Source: RGIG2041 sp045537695
GTDB taxonomy: Bacteria; Bacillota; Clostridia; UBA1381; UMGS1253
Reading direction: 5' to 3'
DNA length: 44,707 nucleotides
Assembly (NCBI GenBank): GCA_045537695.1
Contig: JAZSQB010000057.1
Location: forward strand, 1-44,707
The notes beneath the pieces are model-generated. The model saw nothing but the letters and a program-made list of their open reading frames with translations, was not told where the DNA came from and ran no database searches. Below, piece after piece: positions 37,887 through 44,707 of this stretch (positions are counted from its first letter, which is position 1; the number at the start of each line of letters is the position of its first letter). The translations under genes and the position numbers were made by a program.

Positions 37887-37896
37887 TTTTTTGGGG

Positions 37897-38101
37897 GTGA
37901 ATTTAGCGAACTGCTTCATTGTTATGTCGCCGCATATAAGAATATAGCGCCGACATAGCCGCTTCGCACTTCATCTAAATTCCCGCCCAAAAGGTGTATT
38001 GGAAGTGAATTTAGCGAACTGCTTCATTGTTATGTTGCCGCATATAAGAATATAGCGCCGACATAGCCGCTTCGCACTTCATCTAAATTCCCGCCCAAAA
38101 G
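37897..38101. repeat. Tandem pair of 97-bp palindromic repeats
   Basis: Units at 37897-37993 and 38005-38101 differ at one base (C versus T at about 37928/38036) and are spaced by 11 bases (period 108). Each is itself a long hairpin: GAATTTAG near the left end pairs with CTAAATTC near the right, and TATGTCG pairs with CGACATA inside. The single change turns a C-G pair to a T-G wobble, which would keep the RNA fold. They look like a REP- or MITE-like palindromic family duplicated in place. No frame is conserved. Confidence 0.85.
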
Positions 38102-38158
38102 AAGAGAGAATCGAATTTTGCTGTTGCATTGCCGCTATGCGGCAGGAACGGAGGCAAT

Positions 38159-38752
38159 ATGTTTTACTATATTTCCGGAACGCTTGCCAAGAAAGCAGAA
38201 GGCTTTCTTGTTGTGGAAGCAGGCGGTATCGGCTACAAAATTTTTACTTCGGCAACGACGCTGCATGCCTGTGGCAATACCGGCAGTGACATCAAGCTGT
38301 ATACATATATGAACATCGGCGAGATGGTATGTGATTTGTACGGCTTTTTAACAGAGGAGGAAATCGGGATGTTTACGAAGCTGATTTCCGTATCCGGTGT
38401 CGGCGCAAAGGCGGCGACGGCGCTTCTGTCGGCAATGAGTACATCGGCTCTGGCACTTGCGATTGTGACGGGTGACCAGAAAATGCTCACGCGCGCCAAC
38501 GGCATCGGTCCGAAGGCGGCGCAGCGCATTATTTTAGAGTTGAAGGATAAAATCGGCAACGATGAATTTATCGCCAAGTCTGTGCCGGACATTGCACCGG
38601 TGGCGCAGGCAAATCCGTCCGATGAGGCGGTGGAAGCACTTTTGGTGCTTGGCTACAGTATGGCAGATGCAAAAACGGCGCTTGCCGGCGTAAACCAGGA
38701 CCAGGATCTGGAGCTGGTAATTCGCGACGCGCTGAAAAAACTGGCAAGGTAG
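38159..38752 (+). CDS. ruvA: Holliday junction DNA helicase subunit RuvA
   Basis: The 197-residue protein has three RuvA domains: an OB-fold (MFYYISGTLAKKAEGFLVVEAGGIGYKIF ... EMVCDLYGFLTEEE), helix-hairpin-helix motifs (FTKLISVSGVGAKAATALLSAM and LTRANGIGPKAAQRIILELKDK) and the C-terminal RuvB-binding domain (DEAVEALLVLGYSMADAKTALA). The ATG at 38159 follows GGAGG; the ORF upstream of it has no ribosome site. ruvB starts 10 bases after its stop. Confidence 0.97.
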   Translation: MFYYISGTLAKKAEGFLVVEAGGIGYKIFTSATTLHACGNTGSDIKLYTYMNIGEMVCDLYGFLTEEEIGMFTKLISVSGVGAKAATALLSAMSTSALALAIVTGDQKMLTRANGIGPKAAQRIILELKDKIGNDEFIAKSVPDIAPVAQANPSDEAVEALLVLGYSMADAKTALAGVNQDQDLELVIRDALKKLAR

Positions 38753-38762
38753 GTGTTAGGAT

Positions 38763-39812
38763 ATGCTTTTTGATGACGGCATGGAAGAAAGACTGATTAC
38801 CAGTGAATATACCCGGGAGGACGCCGAAACGGAAACCGGACTTCGTCCGCGCGTTTTGGAAGAATACATCGGGCAGGAAAAGGTCAAGGAAAACTTGAAG
38901 ATTTATATCGAGGCGGCGAAGGCGCGAAAGGAAGCGCTCGATCACGTGCTCTTATACGGACCGCCGGGACTCGGTAAAACTACGTTGTCTGCGATTATTG
39001 CAAATGAGCTTGGCGTAAACATCCGCATTACGAGCGGACCAGCGATTGAAAAAGCCGGCGACCTTGCGGCGCTTCTGACCAACTTGTCGGAGCACGATAT
39101 TTTATTTATTGATGAGATTCATCGCTTAAACCGCAGCGTGGAAGAGGTTTTGTATCCGGCGATGGAGGACTATGCACTCGATATTATTATCGGCAAAGGT
39201 CCTTCGGCGCGCAGTCTGCGCATTGATTTGCCGAAATTTACACTGGTTGGTGCAACGACGCGCGCCGGTGATTTAACAGCACCGCTACGCGACCGCTTCG
39301 GCGTCATCAGCCGCTTAGAATTGTACACATCTGCAGAGCTTGTAAAAATTGTTACACGTTCTGCTTCCGTGCTTGGGGTAGAGATTACGCCGGAGGGCGC
39401 GGCGGAAATTGCATCGCGCTCGAGAGGTACGCCGCGTATTGCAAACCGCTTGTTAAAGCGTGTGCGTGACTACGCGCAGATCAGAGCGGATGGCATCATT
39501 AACAAAGAGGTTGCTGATCAAGCCTTGTGCATGCTTGAAATTGACAATCTCGGTCTCGATATGGTAGACCGCCGTATGATGATGACGATTATTACGAATT
39601 TCAAGGGCGGACCGGTCGGTATTGAAACGATTGCGGCTTCCATTGGTGAGGAATCGAGCACCATTGAAGATGTTTACGAGCCGTATTTATTGCAAATCGG
39701 ATTTTTGACGCGCACACCACGCGGCAGAGTGCTGACACCGATGGCCTATGCACATCTGGGTGTGGATTACAATGCAAATGCATCGGGACAGCAGCTTACG
39801 ATTGAAGATTAA
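38763..39812 (+). CDS. ruvB: Holliday junction DNA helicase subunit RuvB
   Basis: The 349-residue AAA+ motor has LRPRVLEEYIGQEKVKENL, Walker A GPPGLGKTT (residues 66-74), Walker B ILFIDEIHRLN, sensor 1 LVGATTRAG, an arginine finger in PLRDRFGVI, and the winged-helix DNA-binding end (GFLTRTPRGRVLTPMAYAHLG). It drives branch migration with RuvA. It is followed after 18 bases by the amidase gene and so may be co-transcribed with it. Confidence 0.98.
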   Translation: MLFDDGMEERLITSEYTREDAETETGLRPRVLEEYIGQEKVKENLKIYIEAAKARKEALDHVLLYGPPGLGKTTLSAIIANELGVNIRITSGPAIEKAGDLAALLTNLSEHDILFIDEIHRLNRSVEEVLYPAMEDYALDIIIGKGPSARSLRIDLPKFTLVGATTRAGDLTAPLRDRFGVISRLELYTSAELVKIVTRSASVLGVEITPEGAAEIASRSRGTPRIANRLLKRVRDYAQIRADGIINKEVADQALCMLEIDNLGLDMVDRRMMMTIITNFKGGPVGIETIAASIGEESSTIEDVYEPYLLQIGFLTRTPRGRVLTPMAYAHLGVDYNANASGQQLTIED

Positions 39813-39830
39813 AAGAAAGGCGGGCAAATT

Positions 39831-41300
39831 GTGAAAAAGCTGATATCTGTGTGTCTTATACTGACGATGCTGTTTTCGCTGTTTACGGCGATTCCGACCG
39901 GTGCGGCGGACAAGCTTTTTGTTGCCACACTGGAATACGACGGTGCTAAGCATGACTATAGAGGTACCTATTTTGATATTGTAGTCAACGGAGAAAAGAT
40001 TGATACACCGATTCCGCCGATTGTACTTGCCAACGGACGCTCTATCGTGCCTGTGCGCGAGATTTTTGAAGCTATGGGTGCAACTGTATCTTGGAAGGAA
40101 GGCAAACCTTCGCGCATTGAGATTTCCAATGAAGACACAACCGTATCGCTTGCCATCGGTAACAATGTTGCTAAGGTGAATGGTAAGGAAGTCAAAATGG
40201 AGGTTGCGGCAAAGCTGGTTGGCTACGAGGGCATCGGCAAAACGATGGTGCCGGTGCGCTTTGTGGCAGAAACGCTGGATATGCAGGTGGATTACAGCGA
40301 GGAAAAAGCGTTGATTTCCATAGCAGCCCAGCCGAGTATCAAGCTTGTCCACAGCGTGGTGCGTCAGGTGGATGATGAGACGGTGACCAGTGTGTTTTCC
40401 TTTAGCCAGGCGGTGGAAGGGTACTCCAAAATGTTTTTGGAAAACCCGAACCGTGTAGTGGTAGATGTGCGAGGCAGTATCAGTGCAGAAGGGCAGTATA
40501 CACATGCGGCGATTGGTAATGTGACACAAATTCGTTTGGGGGAACACGATACTTATATGCGTATTGTTTTTGATGTAACGGTATTGCCTAAGCTGCGTAT
40601 TTCTTTGACTGATGACAAGAAGACGCTGACGATCGTGCAATCGACGGCGGCGGATTTTAGTGAAAATGAGCCGGCGGCAGACGGGCCAATCGTGGTGATT
40701 GATGCCGGACACGGTGGCAGTGACCCGGGTGCCATTGGCTATGATGAGAGCGGTAAAGCAGTTTTGCAGGAAAAGGATGTTAACTTAAATATTGCCAAGA
40801 AAGTCTATAGCATTTTAAAGGAAAAAGGCGTGAATGTATATATGACGCGTGATACAGATACATACGTATCGCTGTCGGACAGAACGGAGTTTGCCAATAA
40901 GCTGGATGCAGCTTTATTTATCAGCATTCACTGCAATTCCTTTACATCTTCGGATATGGACGGCACCTTGGTGATGCATCATACGGATGAAAGCATAGCG
41001 AACACCTATGGGGTGCATGGCAGAATGCTTTCCAATAATATTTTAAAGTACTTGCCTGCGGCGATGGGTACGGAGAATAAGGGCAGAGTTGATGGCAATG
41101 CAATGTATGTTATCCGCAAGGCGAAGATGCCGTCGGTCATAGTGGAAACGGCATTTATTTCCAATGCGGAGGACAGAGAAAAGCTTGCCGATGAAACGTA
41201 CCGCATTCTTGCGGCGGAAGCCATTGCGCAGGGTATATTGGATACATTACCGAAGCTCAAGGCGAACGTGCGTAATACAAACTCATCTAAAACAGAGTAA
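39831..41300 (+). CDS. N-acetylmuramoyl-L-alanine amidase, Amidase_3 type
   Basis: The 489-residue secreted enzyme cleaves the amide between muramic acid and L-Ala in peptidoglycan. Domains in order: signal peptide (1-26), a copper-amine-oxidase-N-like pair of repeats (about 55-165, GRSIVPVREIFEAMGATVSW and TMVPVRFVAETLDMQVDY), an AMIN domain (about 172-270) that targets peptidoglycan or septa, and a zinc amidase domain (286-475). Zinc and catalytic residues are present: H294 (DAGHGG), E314 (LQEKDVN), H367 (SIHCNS) and E439 (VIVETAFISN). The start is GTG 39831. Neighbouring spoIID suggests a possible link to sporulation wall remodelling, but the enzyme may serve in cell separation. Confidence 0.93.
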   Translation: MKKLISVCLILTMLFSLFTAIPTGAADKLFVATLEYDGAKHDYRGTYFDIVVNGEKIDTPIPPIVLANGRSIVPVREIFEAMGATVSWKEGKPSRIEISNEDTTVSLAIGNNVAKVNGKEVKMEVAAKLVGYEGIGKTMVPVRFVAETLDMQVDYSEEKALISIAAQPSIKLVHSVVRQVDDETVTSVFSFSQAVEGYSKMFLENPNRVVVDVRGSISAEGQYTHAAIGNVTQIRLGEHDTYMRIVFDVTVLPKLRISLTDDKKTLTIVQSTAADFSENEPAADGPIVVIDAGHGGSDPGAIGYDESGKAVLQEKDVNLNIAKKVYSILKEKGVNVYMTRDTDTYVSLSDRTEFANKLDAALFISIHCNSFTSSDMDGTLVMHHTDESIANTYGVHGRMLSNNILKYLPAAMGTENKGRVDGNAMYVIRKAKMPSVIVETAFISNAEDREKLADETYRILAAEAIAQGILDTLPKLKANVRNTNSSKTE

Positions 41301-41341
41301 GTTCGGCATCTTTCGGCTTAATAAATAAGGGGTTAGAACAT

Positions 41342-42877
41342 ATGAGGAAAAGAATTGTTGCAGGCATTTTGAGTATGCTGTTATTGTGCAGTACCGTTTT
41401 GCCGGTTTCTGCGTATGAGACCTATACGTATATCCGTGTCGGCTTAAGCTTTGGCTCAGAGTCTGTGGATAGCTTTTTGGCCACAGTGGAGCAAAATATT
41501 GCAGTTGGCGTAGTTACCGAGCGTACGTTTACACCATGGATGACCCTGGAGGGCAACAGCGTGTTTGTCGAAAAAGGTGACGGCGTTTATCTGATGACGC
41601 AATATAACTATCCGACCTTTGAAGAAGCCATGGCAGGCGTTAGAATATTGCGTAACCATGGTTTGGAAGCACACGCCGGTTATATAAATGGCTATTTTAA
41701 GATTTTAATTGGGTTGTATGCCGATGTGATGGCGGCGGAAACGGCAAAGACGGAAATTGTAAATTTGCACGGCATCGCTTTTGATACGATATCGCTCGAT
41801 GCAAAAACGGTGATGGTCAATGCCGGTTATCATAACATTGTATTCCGACACGATACCGATATGTTCGGCTTTGGCTCGGCAAATATGGGTACTGTGCAAG
41901 TCAACGGCAGAAGCTATCGTGGTTATCTTGTGGTAGACCGCATCTATTCCAGTGCCATTGCGATTGTGAATTTAGTGCATTTTGATGACTATATCGCATC
42001 GGTGGTCGGCAGTGAGATGTATACAACCTGGCCGATAGAGGCGCTGAAAGCACAGGCGGTCATTGCCCGTACGTATGCGACAACAGTTTCGTCGTATAAA
42101 TCCTACGGTATTGATGTGACGGACGACACGCGCACGCAGGCGTATAATGGTATTTCCAACGAAAAAGCATCCACGCGGCAGGCGGCGCAGGAGACTACCG
42201 GTATTTTGGTTATGTATAACGGCAGACCGGCACAGACGTATTTTACGGCGTCGAGCGGTGGCAAGACGGCAGATGTATATTCTGCGTGGGGCGGCGGTGC
42301 CGGATTGAATTATTTAAAAAGTGTGCCGGATACCTATGAAGATACAGAAAACATTCCGAACGGTGTGTGGTCGGTATCGTATACGGCGGCAGAAATTCAG
42401 CAAAAGCTTGCCGTAAAGGATGTGCATATCGGTGAGATTACGGATGTTTATGTCTCGGACCGTGGTGCGGATGAGCGTGTGCGCAAGCTGACGTTTGTTG
42501 GTACAAAGGGAACCCACACCGTTACTTTTGAGAAGTGCAGAACCTGGCTTTCGCTGAAAAGTCAGTATTACTATATTGAGAGCACAGGCGGTGGCAGTAT
42601 GTATGCGACGGACGGCACGGCAGTACAAAGTGTCGGCGCCGGCGCGGCGGTGCTCGGCGCAAACGGCGTGCAGTCGACAGGGCAGAGCGTGCACGTGCTG
42701 ACGGGCAGCGGCGTGCAGACAATTGAGCGCGGCGGCGGTAAGTACGTCTTTAACGGCAGAGGGCACGGGCACGGCATCGGCCTGAGCCAGTACGGCGCTA
42801 AGGGTATGGCCGAGGCGGGATTTAGTTTCCGTGACATTATTGCCCACTATTATCCGGGCACAACACTTTCGAATTAA
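41342..42877 (+). CDS. spoIID: SpoIID/LytB-domain lytic transglycosylase
   Basis: The 511-residue protein has a signal peptide (1-23), an N-terminal region with a SPOR-like repeat (about 50-120, GVYLMTQYNYPTFEEAMAGVRIL) and the SpoIID domain at about 200-310 and 460-511: YIASVVGSEMYTTWPIEALKAQAVIARTYA, with the catalytic Glu in the SEM segment, TQAYNGISNE, TYFTASSGGKTADV and a C-terminal GRGHGHGIGLSQYGAKGMAEAG. SpoIID trims glycan strands denuded by SpoIIP during engulfment. A Gly/Ala/Thr-rich, repeat-like stretch of about 60 residues is inserted before the last motif. Because some Clostridia have several SpoIID-like proteins, the symbol is tentative. Confidence 0.88.
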   Translation: MRKRIVAGILSMLLLCSTVLPVSAYETYTYIRVGLSFGSESVDSFLATVEQNIAVGVVTERTFTPWMTLEGNSVFVEKGDGVYLMTQYNYPTFEEAMAGVRILRNHGLEAHAGYINGYFKILIGLYADVMAAETAKTEIVNLHGIAFDTISLDAKTVMVNAGYHNIVFRHDTDMFGFGSANMGTVQVNGRSYRGYLVVDRIYSSAIAIVNLVHFDDYIASVVGSEMYTTWPIEALKAQAVIARTYATTVSSYKSYGIDVTDDTRTQAYNGISNEKASTRQAAQETTGILVMYNGRPAQTYFTASSGGKTADVYSAWGGGAGLNYLKSVPDTYEDTENIPNGVWSVSYTAAEIQQKLAVKDVHIGEITDVYVSDRGADERVRKLTFVGTKGTHTVTFEKCRTWLSLKSQYYYIESTGGGSMYATDGTAVQSVGAGAAVLGANGVQSTGQSVHVLTGSGVQTIERGGGKYVFNGRGHGHGIGLSQYGAKGMAEAGFSFRDIIAHYYPGTTLSN

Positions 42878-42893
42878 ACCGAGGGGATTGCAA

Positions 42894-43919
42894 TTGAAAA
42901 GACAGGATTTTTATTATGATTTACCGCAGGAGCTGATTGCGCAGACACCGCTTGCGGATAGAAGCGCATCGAGACTGATGCTGGTCAACCGCGAAGCGCA
43001 AACCATCGACCATTCGGTGTTTCGTAGCCTAGTGGATGAACTGCACGCGGGCGACTGTTTGGTGTTAAATGACACGCGCGTGATTCCGGCGCGCCTTTAC
43101 GGACAACGCACGGATACAGGCGGTGCAATTGAGTTTTTGCTTTTGCACAAGCATGCGTTAGACACGTGGGAAGTGATTTTAAAACCGGGACGCCGAGCCA
43201 AGGAAGGTGCAGAATTTGTCTTTGGCGATGGACTTTTGCGTGCAAAGGTGTTAGAGGTCAAGCCGGACGGCAATCGTATGGTGCAGTTTTTCTATGACGG
43301 CGTATTCGAGGAGATATTAGACCGCCTCGGCGAGATGCCGCTACCGCATTATATTACGGAAAAGCTGACGGATAAAGAGCGGTATCAGACCGTATATTCC
43401 AAGCACGAAGGCTCGGCGGCTGCCCCGACGGCGGGACTGCATTTTACGCCGGAACTGCTCAAACAGATTGAAGACAAGGGCGTGAACATCGCCTATGTAA
43501 CGCTGCACGTGGGTTTGGGTACATTTCGTCCGGTCAAGGCGGATGAAATCACAGACCATAAGATGCATTCGGAGTTTTACATCCTGCCGCAGGAGACGGT
43601 GGATATCGTTAATGCAACAAAAGATAGTGGCGGCAGAGTGATTTGTGTGGGAACGACATCTAATCGCGTGATTGAAACGGTGGCGGATGCAAACGGCAGA
43701 ATCCGGGTGCAGAGCGGTTGGACGGATATTTTTATTTATCCGGGCTATCGGTTTAAGTGTGTGGATGCGCTGATTACCAATTTCCACCTGCCGGAGTCAA
43801 CGCTGATTATGTTGGTCAGCGCTTTTGCTGGTCGGGAACTCACGATGCATGCCTATGAAACGGCAGTGCAAGAAAAATATCGTTTCTTCAGCTTCGGCGA
43901 CTCGATGTTTATACAATAA
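42894..43919 (+). CDS. queA: tRNA preQ1(34) S-adenosylmethionine ribosyltransferase-isomerase
   Basis: The 341-residue enzyme transfers and rearranges the ribosyl part of SAM onto preQ1 in tRNA, making epoxyqueuosine. It has the family start MKRQDFYYDLPQELIAQTPL, then RLMLVNREAQ, LNDTRVIPARLYG, GSAAAPTAGLHFT and FHLPESTLIMLVSAFAG. TTG at 42894 follows GAGGGGATT and gives the normal 341-residue length; the longer frame overlaps spoIID. tgt follows 18 bases later, as in many queuosine operons. Confidence 0.97.
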   Translation: MKRQDFYYDLPQELIAQTPLADRSASRLMLVNREAQTIDHSVFRSLVDELHAGDCLVLNDTRVIPARLYGQRTDTGGAIEFLLLHKHALDTWEVILKPGRRAKEGAEFVFGDGLLRAKVLEVKPDGNRMVQFFYDGVFEEILDRLGEMPLPHYITEKLTDKERYQTVYSKHEGSAAAPTAGLHFTPELLKQIEDKGVNIAYVTLHVGLGTFRPVKADEITDHKMHSEFYILPQETVDIVNATKDSGGRVICVGTTSNRVIETVADANGRIRVQSGWTDIFIYPGYRFKCVDALITNFHLPESTLIMLVSAFAGRELTMHAYETAVQEKYRFFSFGDSMFIQ

Positions 43920-43937
43920 CCTTCTTTGGAGGCAAAT

Positions 43938-44707
43938 ATGTTTACATTACACAAGACAAACGGAAAAGCAAGACGCGGCGAATTTAAAACCATACACGGC
44001 ACAATTCAGACGCCGGTGTTTATGAATGTCGGCACATCAGCTGCCATCAAAGGCGGCGTGTCGAGTATGGATTTAAGAGAAATCGGCTGCCAGGTCGAGC
44101 TTTCCAACACATACCATCTGCACGTGCGACCGGGCGATAAGGTGATTTATCAGCTGGGCGGCTTGCATAAAATGATGAACTGGGACAGACCGATTCTGAC
44201 CGATAGCGGCGGTTTTCAGGTGTTCTCGCTTGCGGGCCTGCGAAAAATTGAGGAAGAGGGCGTGTACTTTGCGTCCCATATAGACGGTAAAAAAATTTTT
44301 ATGGGACCGGAAGAAAGCATGCAGATTCAGTCTAATCTCGCATCGACGATTGCGATGGCATTTGATGAATGTATTGAAAATCCGGCGCCGTATGATTACA
44401 CACAGCGCAGTGTGGCGCGCACAACGCGTTGGCTCAAGCGCTGTCAGGCGGAAATGGCAAGACTCAACAGTTTAGATACCACCATCAATCCGCATCAGTT
44501 GCTGTTCGGTATTAACCAGGGCGGTACGTACGATGAAATCCGCAAAGCGCATATGCAGGAAATTGAGGAGCTCGGCTTGGACGGTTATGCCATCGGCGGT
44601 CTCGCTGTCGGTGAAACACATGAGGAAATGTACCGCATCATCGAAGCAGTAGAGCCGTTTATGCCAAAGGATAAGCCGCGCTATCTGATGGGCGTGGGCA
44701 CGCCGCA
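43938..44707 (+). CDS. tgt: tRNA-guanine transglycosylase (partial, right end cut)
   Basis: The first 256 codons are visible and the frame is still open at the window edge. Tgt exchanges guanine 34 for preQ1, the step before QueA. Motifs seen: GTIQTPVFMNVGT, LSNTYHLHVRPG, the active-site TDSGGFQVFSLAGL (Asp89 as proton acceptor), FGINQGGTYDEIRKAHM, DGYAIGGLAVGE and RYLMGVGTP at the edge. The second catalytic Asp and the zinc-binding cysteines lie beyond the window. GGAGG precedes ATG 43938. Confidence 0.98.
   Translation, partial: MFTLHKTNGKARRGEFKTIHGTIQTPVFMNVGTSAAIKGGVSSMDLREIGCQVELSNTYHLHVRPGDKVIYQLGGLHKMMNWDRPILTDSGGFQVFSLAGLRKIEEEGVYFASHIDGKKIFMGPEESMQIQSNLASTIAMAFDECIENPAPYDYTQRSVARTTRWLKRCQAEMARLNSLDTTINPHQLLFGINQGGTYDEIRKAHMQEIEELGLDGYAIGGLAVGETHEEMYRIIEAVEPFMPKDKPRYLMGVGTP

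Noticed and set aside
37897..38101. Possible CRISPR array
   Set aside because: Only two units, each 97 bp and palindromic, with an 11-base gap and no spacers or cas genes.
39687..40712. Minus-strand frame of 341 codons
   Set aside because: Antisense to the end of ruvB and the amidase gene, rich in His, Arg and Cys, with no family motif.

Overview
The window comes from a chromosome of a spore-forming, low-to-mid GC Firmicute, most likely a gut-type member of the Clostridia (Oscillospirales/Eubacteriales; this placement is inference). The evidence is the classical Firmicutes S10-spc-alpha order with adk, map, a KOW-domain gene and infA inside it, zinc-binding S14, S4 and L36, the engulfment genes spoIIP and spoIID, strong GGAGG ribosome sites with many TTG starts, and S-layer-homology and lipoprotein genes typical of a monoderm envelope.

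Layout. (1) 1-4160 is accessory DNA: the tail of one Xre-type regulator, an oriT-like hairpin without a relaxase, a second Xre-type regulator broken by one TAG codon, an ECF sigma factor with a membrane protein and a two-gene ABC exporter, then a cluster of short ATGAAACT repeats. (2) 4161-5284, minus strand: ssrA (tmRNA) with its terminator, a 159-bp element with terminal inverted repeats, and smpB, so both parts of trans-translation are together. (3) 5441-7414: GTP-type PEP carboxykinase with its own promoter and terminator. (4) 7415-8304 has no convincing protein gene but holds two apparent RNA transcription units. (5) 8305-10359, minus strand: an acyltransferase-fold protein and spoIIP. 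(6) 10446-26782, plus strand: tandem promoters, a structured leader with terminator-like hairpins, then 27 ribosomal protein genes interspersed with secY, adk, map, a KOW gene, infA and rpoA, closed by a strong terminator. (7) 26783-31471 is an AT-rich island: a tyrosine recombinase, a pair of matching hairpins, a long structured intergenic stretch with a possible leader peptide, a 46-codon ORF, an SLH surface protein and a small Cys-rich protein. (8) 31694-33452: a solitary solute-binding lipoprotein with its own promoter, operator-like palindrome and terminator. (9) 33579-37247, minus strand: argG-argH plus an RluA-type pseudouridine synthase, preceded by a promoter and two overlapping perfect ARG boxes. 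(10) 37294 to the end, plus strand: ruvC, a duplicated 97-bp palindromic repeat, ruvA-ruvB, a cell-wall amidase, spoIID, queA and a truncated tgt.

Most of the window is core housekeeping. The parts most worth a second look are the recombinase/hairpin/SLH island (27234-31101), the two possible ncRNAs around 7563-8308, the structured rpmJ-rpsM spacer, the duplicated palindromic element between ruvC and ruvA, and the overlapping ARG boxes before argG. I found no CRISPR array, rRNA or tRNA gene, and no clearly undescribed multi-gene system. All statements come from reading the sequence without database searches.
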